Positions 1 to 10,801 of a stretch of 64,000 bases of DNA are shown here, in pieces. Below the pieces are notes generated by a model. The model was not told the origin of the DNA, ran no database searches, and saw only the letters and a list, made by a program, of their open reading frames with translations. Location: contig CANTUR010000641.1 of NCBI GenBank assembly GCA_947683625.1, positions 310,001 to 374,000 on the forward strand, in the 5' to 3' direction. The DNA is from Mallotus nudiflorus (lineage: Eukaryota > Streptophyta > Magnoliopsida > Malpighiales > Euphorbiaceae). The position numbers were made by a program, and so were the translations under genes. How positions within the stretch are numbered: position 1 is the stretch's first letter; each line of letters begins with the position of its first letter.

Positions 1-352
1 GAAGAAGTCGAAGTTAGTGATGGTCCAAGCAATGAAGCTCCAACAGGTTCTGTTCACAAAGATAGAACTGTTTCCGATGAAGTTGTATTTGGGGTTGGCA
101 ATGAAAGTGGATTTGATGCTAACGATGAGAACCAGCAATTGCAAGAGGAAATTTAAGGGTAGAAGCTATGTTGTATAAAGAAAAATGGCAAACTAAAAAA
201 ATTTCTGGTGTTGAAATAATGATATGCCTTAACCTAGAATAGATGAAGTATGTTATAATATTAATACTGAGGTTAATCAAGATGCCAATTATGATATCCT
301 TATTGTTGATGAAGTCAGCACAGATTCTACATATGTTAATAATAAAGCTAAA

Positions 353-929
353 ATGAGCTATGATCAGGAGTCAGGTGTTGATGGACATGGAACTATACGA
401 AGGAGAATATCTACAAGAGTTGTCTACAATCTTGAAGGAAATGTTCCAGTATTTCTTGTTGGCATGGTTTTTAAAAGTGCCAAAGAGGCTAAGATAACTA
501 TTGCCAAATATGCAATTGCTAGAGGGTTTGAAATTAAGTTTGAGAAAAATGAGACCACAAAGGTTCGATACAAATGTAAGAGCTTATGTCCATAGTTTAT
601 TTTAGCTAGCTTTGATAAGAAGAGTGGGGATCTCATTGTGAAAAATTACAAGCCTAATCACAGGTGTACAAGGGTGTGGAAGAATATAAGTGCTTCAAGG
701 GATTATTTGATAGGTTATTTTAAACCTATAATTGAGGATGAACCCAAAATGACATGTGTTAGTATAGTTGATTATACAAAAAAAAACACTTAAAACTTGA
801 AATTAATGGGACAATGGCAAAGAGAGTTAAGAGGGCAATCATTACTGAGCTTGAAAGGGATTTCAAGGATGATTATCACAGACGTTGGGACTATGCAAAG
901 GAGTTAGGGCAAACTAATGAAAGTAGTAC
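353..929 (+). pseudogene. MULE transposase, N-terminal half (MuDR DNA-binding region)
   Basis: The frame from 353 resembles the MuDR family N-terminal domain: GMVFKSAKEAKITIAKYAIA, then FEIKFEKNETTKVRYKCKS. It hits a stop at 595, where the family normally continues with a Trp-Arg-rich stretch. Reading past the stop gives the expected continuation GDLIVKNYKPNHRCTRVWKN, and a frameshift near 780 brings in the helix-rich segment AKRVKRAIITELERDFKDDY and DYAKELGQTNESST. The sequence stops abruptly at 929, where the solo LTR begins, and resumes at 3007 in the next part of the same protein. Nuclear DNA-binding and transposition role by family; clearly non-functional here. Confidence 0.8.
925..929. 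repeat. Target-site duplication AGTAC, left copy (solo LTR)
   Basis: AGTAC directly precedes the TG end of the solo LTR and is repeated at 3002-3006. Confidence 0.75.
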
Positions 930-3001
930 TGTAAGCACCCAATTTCGGATACAATTGTGCATAATTGTGACGTAAGCCCCTATGATGAAATTCATTCAAA
1001 AATTGAACTTGGTTGTCGATTTTCTAGACTTTAAGGACTAAATTGCAACATTTTTTTAGGGTTTGATTGAAACATTTTTTTTAGGGTTTGATTGCAAATA
1101 AATCTTTTTTTCAGGGGTTTTTCGGTAATTAAATTTTTAGGATCGGTATTAGTGTAATGCCGACACGTTAAAATCCAGTCTTTTCAATTTTTTTCGCGTA
1201 TTTTTATCGATTTTTCAGTATTTTGATTGGTTGAAAATTTAATATAATTATTATTATTATCTGATAAAAATTTTGACACATTCAAAAACATGTAAATAAG
1301 TTTCAAAAATCCAATCTTATCAGGACGCTATTTGATCAAATAGATCTGTTCCTCCTTTGGAGAAAGTTCAGTACACACAAACTCTGCATTTAAAAGCAGA
1401 GTCTGCATGCATGTGGGAGGAGGATTTTTTGGGGTTTTTTTTCCTCTTTCACGCAGAAACACTTGTCTGCGCAGAAACCTTAAAACTAAGACATCACTGA
1501 GAACGCTGGGGCACCAAAAAACTTCAATTTTGTCAAAGCTCTTTTCTATACAATTCTTTCAACCAAAATAGACTAGCACTATTTTTTTAAGCCTTAGTCT
1601 AGAATCGAAAACAGTTTCAATGGTAAAAATCCTAGTCTAAGGGGCCAAAGCATATGCACAACATTTTTTCTTTCTTCTCTTCTCTTCTTGTAAACTTTTT
1701 TTTTATTTTTTATTTTGTCATTGTTTTCTTATTTCATTACTAATCTAATTTTTTATGTATTTTTGTTTGATGCTCGATTGTGGATTAAGGAGGAAACAGT
1801 CTAAAATCCAAGAATTGACTAGAAGATCCATGGAATGTCATGGATGAACCTATATTATTTTTTCAATAGTTCTCAAGATTTTTTATTTTTCCATTTTTGG
1901 TGTTATATGTAGTTATTTTAATTTCTAGGTGTATAATCATTTAATTTTAATTTTGTACATAGTTTGTAATAGCCCCAGTAGTAGGAATAATGAAAATTTA
2001 ATTTTTTGTACTTTAAAATTAATTAGTAATTAGGTTCAATTAGGTAAAAAAATCAATTAAAATCAATGGTGACAATAGCTTAAATTAGGGTTTGTTTGTA
2101 ATTAATTTAGGGTTTTTTCTAGAAAATCATTATAATGTTTGTTTGATTCATTTTTTGTATTTTATTTATTTTTGGGCTTGTTTTTTTATGTTTTTATGTT
2201 TTTGGGCCCCAAGCCCACGTTTAGATCTAACCCACTTAATAAATAGGTTTAAAAAATGGTTTAGGACTTTAAATAATTAAAATCAATTTAGGCCCATTAG
2301 GTTAATTAGATTTTAGGCTCACTTAATTAATTAAAACTTGTCTAGACTTAGCTCAGCCCATGTAATTTCATTTCTTTTAAAATAAATAGACCTAAGCCCA
2401 CACTTAACTTAAAATAAAACAAAGTTAGACTTAGGCCCACTAATTGGATTTTTTCTTTAAAATTTAATAGGCGTAAGCTCATTCATTAGATAAATTAAAA
2501 TAAATAGATCTAGGCTCACTAATTAATAAAAATGTAGGCCCACCTATAGTCCATTTCTCATTTGTAAATAATATGTAGACTTAGCTAACTTATAAAATAA
2601 AATTAACATAGTTTAGACATAGGGACATTGCCTTTTTATGCATTTTTATTTGTAATTTTATTGACTTGTTGCCTTTTGGGTTAGATGGATGTTAATTAGG
2701 GTTTAATAAATTTACATGTAATTAGAGGATGAAATAATCATTTATAAAATTATTCTAAAAGAACATGAGACTAAGAGAAGTTAGTATTTCGTATCCAGAA
2801 TCTCCTGGTTGTGGTGCTAGCTTTCATTTAGAGAATCAAATACCACCTTTTTTATTTGTTCCAGTTATTACCCTGAGTGGCGACTCCTCATCTCCACGTC
2901 ATGTCTTTGTGACAGTGGTTAGTATGTTCTCTAAGGCCCTGAGCCTAAACAGTGTCGTGGTTGCTAAAATCTTGGACACGCGCTAAACCCCACCGTCTAC
3001 A
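930..3001. mobile_element. Solo LTR, probably Ty3/gypsy Tat-Ogre type, inside the MULE
   Basis: A 2072-bp block begins TGTAAGCACC and ends CGTCTACA, so it has the TG...CA ends of an LTR, and it is flanked by the same five bases AGTAC (925-929 and 3002-3006). The MULE reading frame resumes directly after it. It contains no gag-pol similarity and no internal copy of its own ends, so a solo LTR left by LTR-LTR recombination is the simplest reading. The length of about 2 kb and the segment near its end with GGCGACTCC remind me of Tat/Ogre-type LTRs; that lineage call is inference. The short ORFs inside (2092-2280, 2765-2986) show no recognisable similarity. Confidence 0.75.
2200..2575 (+). repeat. 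Degenerate short repeats inside the solo LTR
   Basis: A motif close to TTAGGCCCACTTAATTAA recurs about six times with variation (for example at about 2288, 2314, 2385, 2430 and 2510) and is separated by AATAAATAG-like stretches. The spacing is irregular, 35-60 bp, so this is a degenerated array rather than a clean tandem repeat. Confidence 0.5.
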
Positions 3002-3006
3002 AGTAC
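3002..3006. repeat. Target-site duplication AGTAC, right copy (solo LTR)
   Basis: AGTAC directly follows the CA end of the solo LTR and matches 925-929. Confidence 0.75.
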
Positions 3007-4320
3007 TATTAAAGTTATTATAGAAGATGGGACAAGTAGGTTTAGCAAAATTTACATTTGCTTCAAGGCATTAAAAATATGGAGAGCAGGGTGCGTACCT
3101 ATTTTAGGGTTTGATAGTGCCTTTATTAAGACACTTTGTAGAGGTAAGTTATTAACGGCTGTAGGCTGAGATGTAAATAATCAACGATATCCTATTTTGT
3201 GGGTGGTAGTGAGGTCTAAAATGAAAGCTATGGTTTTTAAACCATTTGAAAGTTGACCTCGGATTGAATGATGGGCACAACTTGACTTTAATTAGTGACA
3301 TGCAAAAGGTTAGCTGCAATCAATTACTACAAATTAAACATGCAGTTTGTATATGTCTATATCACACCAATATTTTTATATTTTCTTTCATAAACACAAG
3401 GTCTAATTGAAGTTGTCAAGCAAGAACTCCTACTTGTCGAACATAGATGGTGTGCAATGCATATATACATGTCATGGCAAAAGAGATGGTGAGGAATAGA
3501 GTTCAGACAGTAATTCTGGAGATGTGCAAAGAGCCCATACAAGCAATTTTTTCATGATCAATTGGAAAAGCTTAATGGAATAGGGAGTGGCTCGGTCGAA
3601 CACTTTTTGACTCACCCTCCACGTACATGATGCATGCCCTATTTCTCTTTCTCTTCTAAATATGATACTATGGATAATAACATGTGCAAATCATTCAATG
3701 GCCATTTACTTCAGGCTAGGCAAAAATACATTATTGGGATGTTGGATTGGGTAAAGGTTGATGCTATGAAAAAAATTCTTGAGAAAAGAGAAGCTACAAC
3801 TAAATGATATTGTAAATTCAATCCTAACGCTTGCTCGAGATTAAATAAAAATATCAAAAGAGCTTCAATGTGTATACTAAAATGGAATGGTGATAAAGGT
3901 AATGAAATTTGTGAGGGAAAGGACTGGCATATAGTTAATTTTAAGTAAAGGAAGTGCACCTGCAAATCATGGGACCTAACAGGAATACTTTGCCGTCATG
4001 GAATTTGTGCCTTTTTCCATACCAAAGCGGTCTTAGGAGATTGTATTGATAAATAGTATAGCAAAGAAAAATATTTGGCAAGCTATTAATTTCACATAGA
4101 ACTTGCAAAGGGTATAATCATGTGTCCAAAGACTAAAATGCCTCCTTTGTTACCACCTGAAGTGAAAAAGGGTGCAAAGAGACCAAAAATTTGCATAAGG
4201 AAAGCACCTGAAGAACCTAAAAAAGTGGGAAAATTCCTATAAGAGTTATAGTTATGACATGCAACCTATGTCACCAAATAGTTCATAACAAAAAAGGATG
4301 TCAACATAAAGCACAAGTAA
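3007..4320 (+). pseudogene. MULE transposase, catalytic core, SWIM and zinc-knuckle region
   Basis: Continuation of the protein interrupted at 929. Recognisable blocks in shifting frames are: ILGFDSAFIKTLCRGKLLTA (first catalytic Asp region); DLGLNDGHNLTLISDMQK (second Asp region); HRWCAMHIYMSWQKRW (His-containing block); MDNNMCKSFNGHLLQARQKY; a SWIM finger of the form C-x-C...C-x-H in KCTCKSWDLTGILCRHGICA; and a C-x2-C...H...C knuckle near 4255-4310. Several in-frame stops and frameshifts separate them. This order is diagnostic of plant MULE transposases, so family assignment is firm although no single frame is long. Confidence 0.8.
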
Positions 4321-5319
4321 GACTCATATATAACTTAGGCAATTGTTATTAAGACACTATGGATATAGAAGATGACAATAACCAAACATTTGTATTTGCT
4401 AGTGTAATATACAGGCTAAAGGATCAGGTTTAGGACTGAGCCATATGTAGGGGATGGAGGATCAATCAATGAAGGGAACACTGCTCAAGCCAAAGGCAAT
4501 CAAGGGAGCACTGCTCATGCATAAGGAAACATAGATACGAACACTGCTCAAGTAAAAAAAATTAAAAAATGAGTGTGTAATTTCTTTAATCATATGAGGG
4601 GCTTATTTTCTTTTTTTTTCAATTGTTAGTAATAATTACAGGAATATAGAACTGAACCACCTACTGACGTAGATAAAATGCATAAGTTTTGAGCTAATTG
4701 TGGAATCAAAATCAAATAACCAAATCTTAAATCCTAAAGTAGGGTGCAGAGGGTTCCATCTGAATGTCATGGCAAGGGAAAGGCACCAATATTTGTGCCA
4801 AATAAATAAAAGAATGTTGGAAGGGGTATTTTCCATAATGAATTAACAGTTCAAGTTACATGGAATGTAAGTTTTTAAAGAATTAACAATTAATGCATGA
4901 GGTTAATATGTTTTATTACTCACTGGGGTGCTCATTAATGACCAAATTATGCATTTACAGCTTGGATTATTTAGGGAAAGAGTTTTACATACAACTAATC
5001 CAGTCCTAACTAAGCACCAAAGGAAGGTGACAATCTATGACCATGATAAAGTGAAATATAATGGAAATCCAAGGTATGGAAGATTTCAAGCTCCTAGTTT
5101 GAAATGGTGGGCTTAAAAGCAATATCAACCAATGAATTATCGAAGCAGAGGATGAACATGTTACCAACATATAGAAAAGAGGTAAGGAAGCACCTAAAGC
5201 AACTGATATGGCACACTAAAGTTCTGTTGGAACCTCATCCAATACAGGAACAGCTATGCAAACACAAGAATCAATTACAAAGGCACCAGCTGGTGGTGCA
5301 CGAGATGCAGTGGAGATAA

Positions 5320-6003
5320 AGCAGTTTTAGAGGGCATAACCAAATAGAAAATTGAAGTGGCCATGGAGGTAGTTGCAAGCTCAGTGCATATTGGAAAGTT
5401 AAGAATTATATTTTGGGTAAATAAACACACTTTATTGACATTATGATCTCAAATTTTGAGTAATCTAGCTACTAAGGGAATTGCATGTTGCTGTGATATG
5501 AGAATATTGTAATTAGTAGTATTAGTTAAGGATTATAGCTATGATATGAGAATATTATAATTAGTAGTATTAGTTAAGGATTATAGGAACTTTTTGTCTA
5601 TAGGAAACCAATTGCGGGATAATATTGTTGTCAATAGCTAATCAATTAAGCATCTTACTACATATTTTGTCAATATATTAATATATAGAAGGGGACAGAT
5701 GAAGAAGCTTATGAAGATTTGGCATAACTCATTCAATTTGTCAGTGGTAATCAATTATGAAGTTCACTTTCAGACAACCAAAATATGCATCCCATAGGGT
5801 AAAAAACTCACCCACTGCATTAGAACACACATACTCTATAAATAAAACTGAATCAATTTCAAACACCAACTAGTTAAGCATAACCTCCTTTTATTAACAC
5901 AGAACATCATTAATATAAATTTGATTACAGTTCCCATCCTATTTATTGCTAACACAAATGCAATTACATACAAAATATTGCATCTCCATTTGTACAAAAA
6001 AAA
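5320..6003. other. Non-coding spacer with a 48-bp tandem duplication
   Basis: I see no gene. A 48-bp unit starting GCTGTGATATGAGAATATTG occupies 5490-5537 and is repeated with two substitutions at 5538-5585. The rest is AT-rich sequence that could belong to the MULE 3' region or to the downstream flank of the minus-strand GRF gene. Confidence 0.6.
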
Positions 6004-6658
6004 TCACATTCTTGATGTTGCAAAAACATACAACCATATATTCCTAATCACGACTGCACTAAGCACTAACACTAACCAATTTATACCAAGCATTACACAA
6101 TAAAACATCATCTTCCACTTATACTTACAACCTAAGTCTTTAACATCTTGTACCTCCCTCCTCAGATTTGCACATTCTAGCTCCAATTCACTAAATTCAA
6201 CATGCTTCGTTCTATCACACACTATATACTTTAATGTTTCAATTTCAACCTTCAAGCTTGCATTTTCTTCTTGCAAATCCTTGATCACCTTCCTTGCTTG
6301 GGGAGTAAATTGTTCATCATGCTATTCAAAATATTCACATCCTCTTCTTTCTGAATACCTTATGTTCCTCTACCATTAACCACATCCAAAATTTAATAAA
6401 CAAAGTTAAAATAATCCAACATTTTTAAACAACTACATGTCAGTCCTATTAACTTATCTCATATCTCATAATACATGAGTAAAACCTTCTTCCAGCATTT
6501 GCTTTAGTCCACGCTACCCACCTTAGTGCCTTTTTATTATAATAGTAGTATCTTGTTTGCGCTTCATAGTCAAATTCCGGAGCACAGCATGCTACACAAC
6601 GTGTTCTCGCTGATGAATCATACAAGGAAGAGCCTGATCGTCGCATCTCCAAAGACAT
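6004..6658 (-). pseudogene. GRF-type zinc-finger protein (At4g04775-like), broken
   Basis: Exon 1 (6658 to about 6458) starts with Met and contains the GRF-type zinc-finger signature TKANAGRRFYSC. Exon 2 (about 6350 to 6004) continues GCEYFE-stop-HDEQF, where the family has Trp at the stop position. It then has a heptad-like coiled coil (DLQEENASLKVEIETL) and a hydrophobic C-terminal segment typical of a membrane anchor (about residues 60-85 of that exon). This order, GRF finger, coiled coil and C-terminal transmembrane helix, matches uncharacterised plant proteins of the At4g04775 type. Two lesions are visible: TAG in place of the expected Trp codon, and the presumed donor after codon 67 reads ATAAGT instead of GTAAGT. 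It is convergent with the MULE to its left; whether it was carried by a transposon is open. Confidence 0.7.
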
Positions 6659-7007
6659 GTGTTCTAAACTTGCCTAATTCAGGCTGCTTCAATTTCATAT
6701 AGATTTCCCTAATTTTTTGTTCCTCCAATTTAGTGCCAAATTAAGGTATAGTTATCCATTTTTCTTTTGATAGTTATAATTTTATCACACGTGTTTTTTA
6801 TTAGTAATAAGTAAATAAAAAAATGTTGACTTACTAGGTGCATCACAAGCACGAATGGTTTGAGAAAATTGGGTTTAATAGGTCAGGAAATAGAATTTAT
6901 GGGCCCAATTGTTGAAAAAGTTCAAAATCGGTCTATTTGACCCTAAGAGTCAAGTTGAAAGACCTATCTGACCATTTGCCCCATTAGATATGGTAAGTTT
7001 TTAATTT

Positions 7008-7170
7008 ATAGGGTGTGATTAATGGGATTAAAATGGAACTTAGAAATAATTTATTGTTAATGTATTTATTGATTTAGTAATTAGACATACTATTAGTAGA
7101 TCGTTGTTTATTTATATTGTTTTGTTTGTAGAATTTATTTTTTCTTAAATTGTCGTTTTATATTTTGTAG
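7008..7170 (+). repeat. Direct duplication, copy 1
   Basis: A segment of roughly 160 bp beginning near GGGATTAAAATGGAACTTAG is repeated at about 7850-8010 (GGGATTACAATGGAACTTAC), with shared stretches such as TTTATTGATTTA and TTATATTGTTTTGTTT in the same order. The copies are clearly diverged, with small indels. Confidence 0.6.
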
Positions 7171-7849
7171 TTGGTTCAAGTGCATTTCAAAATGCAGTTA
7201 CATTTGCAAGAAGAAAATGTCATTTCGAACATCACAGCCGGTAGTTAGTTATTAAAAATAAAGTTTAGACATTCTATTTATTAAGTGAATTTTTTATTTT
7301 GTCTTTTACATTAATTTTGGTGTTCTGTAAGTGTTATATGAATTTATATTATTTTTACTTTTGGCAGTTCGAAAAAAAGCTGCATTCGAATTGCACTACA
7401 AAGAAAAAGGGGGAAATATATTGCATTTAGGGATAGAAGTTTTTTGATACTACTGTCTAAACGGTTGGACAATGAAAGCGGACATACAAATTTAGGTAAT
7501 TATGACATTTTTTTATTTTATTTTTTAAAAAATAATAATAAAATTATTTGAAAAATTAAGAGTTTTTTAAAAAATGTTTAAATTAAACAAAAAAGACACT
7601 TTGGAATTGGCCATAAATTAATTTTCATAATAAGAAATAATAGTACTTTCATTATAAATTAAAATCTGATTATGTAAATAACGTGTTCCCATTGGAAAAG
7701 GTTTATTTTTTTCCATGGTTGTTTGTTTTGGTATTGCAGTTATATATTTTTTTATTATTTTTAAGAATAAATATATATATTTCATGTGAATTGGGAGATA
7801 GAAAATGTAAACTTAGACGGCATTGCAAATAGCAAGTTTTCAATGCATA

Positions 7850-8010
7850 GGGTTTGATTGATGGGATTACAATGGAACTTACAAATAATTTAGTTTTTAT
7901 ATATTTATTGATTTAATAGTAAGTCATTCTATTAGTGCATCGTCGATTGTTTATATTGTTTTGTTTCTCCAATCTGTTTTTCCTTATTTTGTCCTTTTAT
8001 ATTGTATAAA
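7850..8010 (+). repeat. Direct duplication, copy 2
   Basis: Second copy of the segment at about 7008-7170, about 840 bp downstream and in the same orientation. Confidence 0.6.
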
Positions 8011-8384
8011 ACGTATAAAAGCGAGAGATGCTGATTTTTTTTTTTTTTTTTTTTGGAATTACGAACTAAAAATTGAAATACATCTATGCATGTTGTTTTC
8101 CTTTATAGTTTTTTGTTGTATTTTTTAAAAAATATATTACACAATTGTTAAAATTAAAAGAAAAGTTTGCAAATTCAATTTTTTAGTAATTTTTTTTCTG
8201 CATTTGTATTTGATTTTGCATTATTTCGATGGTGTATGAGTTTGCATAATTGTTACTTTTACAGAGAAGTCAATACCCTTAAATTTATTGGAAAACAGAG
8301 GGCTATAAATCCAACAGAAGGTGGCGTCGAAAGAAGCACAATTGCAAAGAAAAATTGCATTAGAAGCTAACAGAGCAAAACACT

Positions 8385-8504
8385 TGAGAAAATAAATATT
8401 TTCATTGTATATATTAGAAAATAAATATTTATATATAATTAAAAATAAAGTTTTTATTTTATTTAGAATATGATTCTATTTGTAATTAGATTATGATTAG
8501 AATT

Positions 8505-8557
<53 letters not shown>

Positions 8558-8635
8558 GATGTAACCCTTCTTTAAATATTATGAAAAAATATTTCTCTTG
8601 AATTTTCATTCTTTTTCTCTAAATTTTATTCTTCA
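8385..8635 (+). repeat. Copia 5' LTR, with internal TA expansion
   Basis: 251 bp, starting TGAGAAAATAAA and ending TTATTCTTCA. It is longer than its partner mainly because of a (TA)n run at 8507-8555 where the 3' LTR has only TATGTATATATA. Confidence 0.9.
8507..8555. repeat. (TA)n microsatellite
   Basis: About 24 TA units within the copia 5' LTR. Confidence 0.95.
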
Positions 8636-8648
8636 TGATATCAGAGTA
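8636..8648 (+). other. Primer-binding site of the copia element
   Basis: TGATATCAGAGTA directly follows the 5' LTR. It is a mutated form of TGGTATCAGAGC, which pairs with the 3' end of initiator tRNA-Met. Confidence 0.75.
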
Positions 8649-8732
8649 TACCCATTGAAATAAAATTTTTTATTAAATTCTTGAAATCGTATTTTTCTTT
8701 CTTTCTTTGAATCCTTTGAATCTTAAAAAATT

Positions 8733-9689
8733 ATGATCACTGAAAACACATCTATCATATCATATGGAACACTCAGTTTTATTCAAACTCTTCAAGATAA
8801 TTCCCCCTTTCCCATAGGAATTATTCTTGATGATACGAACTATACTCTATGGTCACAGATCATGAAGATGCGAATTGGAGTAAAAAATAAATCTAGCTTT
8901 CTTAATGGCATTACGCTAAAGCCACCAGCAGAAGATAAAGCGTTGGAGACTTGGCTCCTTGATAATAATCGACTCAAAAGTTAGCTGATTGACTCCATAA
9001 GACCAACATTAATGTAGAGATTCATTTGTTTTCCAACAGTAAAGGAGATATAGGATGCTGTCTCAAAAACCTTCTATGATGGACCTGACAAAACTTAGTT
9101 ATTTGAATTGAACCGGAAATCATTCATAACACGTTAGAATGGTAAGCCATTACCTGCATACTATAATGAACTGATTGGAATATTTCAGGAAATCGATGCC
9201 CGGACGTGTGCACAAGGGGAGGATGTTAATGGAGTAGTATCATTCCATAAACATATTACCTGGCTTCGAACACATATTTTTCTAGCTGGGCTTGATTCAG
9301 AATTTAATAATGCTCGGAGTGAAATACTCCGGAAGGATCCACCTCTTAATCTCAAGTCTAGTTATGCATATGTACGGATGGATCATAACCAGCGATATAC
9401 GATGGAAGAGCCAAAGATACTGTCGGACCATTCTGTACTTGTAATAGCTCAAACTCGTCCCCAGTTCAAAGGAAAAATATCGAGTAAGTTCATCATATAC
9501 ACCTATACTCATTGTGGCGAAATTGGACACTCTAAGGAACAATGTTATGAGATTGTGGGATATCCAAAATGGTGGGATTTCAATAGAAAGCCTTGTAAAA
9601 AGCTGAGAAATGCTACAATTGCCACCTCTAATGGTACTAAACCAAGTGGTGATCTTGATGCAATATCAAGTATGATAAATCTTATTTGA
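8733..9689 (+). pseudogene. Copia gag, broken
   Basis: The ORF from 8733 starts with Met and reads like a copia gag N terminus (NYTLWSQIMKMRIGVKNK, then LETWLLDNNR). It stops at 8984, and traces continue in other frames (for example YNELIGIFQEIDARTC and LAGLDSEFNNARSEILRKDP). A CCHC knuckle follows in the 9378-9689 frame as YTHCGEIGHSKEQC, in which the first Cys is replaced by Tyr. The frame ends at a stop at 9689. Confidence 0.8.
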
Positions 9690-10799
9690 AATAATACATG
9701 GATTATTGATACAAGTGCTACTGATCATATGACAAACTCCACTAACCATCTTACATCCATCCGCCCATCAACCCAATAAAATATTCTGACTGCTAATAGA
9801 GGCATAGCACCGATCACTCGTGAAGGATCAATATCTAACTCTGACTCTCTTAATCTAGATATTATTCTTGTTGTTCCATATCTTTATTGTAATCTACTAT
9901 TTGTTGGCCAAATCACTGAAACCTTAAATTGCATTATCAAATTTTAGCCTAATTATTGCGTATTTCAGGATATTATAACGCACCGAACATTGCGTACCTC
10001 ATAAACCGGACACCATCAAGAGTACTCAATTTCAAAATGCCTCTTCAGAAACTTCAAGAACTTGTCATATCTCCACCCCTCAATAATCTTAAGCCCTGAG
10101 TCTTTGGATGCTTAGCATATATTCATCAGACACTCGACAAATTAGATCCTCGAGCTATCTGATGTATCTTTATTGGCTATGCGAATCTACAAAAGGGATA
10201 TCAGTGTTATGATTATGATTCGAAGGCAAAGAAGATGTATGTCGCTCGAGATGTTCAGTTTCATGAAAATTCTCCCTTCTTCTCATACTCCGAGTGCTCT
10301 CTTCAGGAGGAGAAAAATTCAAACCTTTTTGAAATTGAAGATAGCATTCCGAGTGGTCTAAATATTGAAGATAACATTTTGAGTTTTCTGAGTCTGAGTC
10401 TCCCAAATGTTCCGAGCATCTCATAGACATCTAATGTTCTAAGTCCGAGCATCACACCTAGATAGATAATTGAAGAAAATTCAAGTAACCATGATAGTAC
10501 ATCTTCCCAACCCACACTAGAAGTTGAAGAAACTTCAGATGTGGATATGCATAATAAGGTAAACTCGTCTCCTTTAGTAACTCCAAATACTGAGCCTCGT
10601 TATCCTTCTAGAATCAATATAGGGGTTCCAAAAAAATAATATGATCCGGACTTTCATATTAAAGCTAAATACCTTATCAATAACTTCACATCAATCAACC
10701 ATTTGCCTAACTCACATGCACTTACTGTAAATCAATTATCTACGGTATCTATTCTTAGTAATGTGCAGGAAGCCTTAGATGATCCAGATTGAAAGAAAG
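9690..10799 (+). pseudogene. Copia protease and integrase remnant with internal deletion
   Basis: Protease is marked by WIIDTSATDHMTNS (9700-9735), an altered D-T/S-G motif. After about 9950 the sequence jumps to YLINRTPSRVLNFKMPLQKL (about 9990-10050), a block that in copia lies C-terminal to the integrase core. The GAG-pre-integrase H-H-C-C finger and the DDE core are therefore missing. GCLAYIHQTLDKLDPRA and YDSKAKKMYVARDVQFHENS follow as the usual integrase C-terminal region, with stops between. Confidence 0.8.
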
Positions 10800-10801
10800 C
10801 C

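Larger units (their letters stand above)
1..5319 (+). mobile_element. Decayed Mutator-like element (MULE), left end outside window
   Basis: Remnant of an autonomous-type MULE. In broken frames it keeps, in order, an acidic N-terminal stretch (1-159), the MuDR-type DNA-binding region (353-700), the DDE transposase core (3010-3800), a SWIM zinc finger (about 3925-4030) and a zinc knuckle (about 4255-4310). The tail, 4928-5319, holds two short overlapping ORFs that I do not recognise and take as the C-terminal end or 3' part of the element. Stops and frameshifts occur throughout, so it cannot code for transposase. A solo LTR (930-3001) sits inside the coding region. I could not find terminal inverted repeats; the left one lies before the window and the right end is uncertain, so the 5319 limit is only the last ORF. 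Confidence 0.8.
6659..8379 (+). other. Non-coding AT-rich DNA, probably 5' part of the decayed Helitron
   Basis: No convincing gene. Near 6900-6990 a short readable patch (KFKIGLFDPKSQVERPI in one frame) has no family that I recognise. About 8290-8379 reads KVASKEAQLQRKIALEANRA in one frame, a basic helix like the N-terminal exons of some Helitron proteins, and it would run on in the sequence after the copia insertion at 12500; this is inference. A direct duplication within it is listed separately. I did not find a Helitron 5' terminus. Confidence 0.4.
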
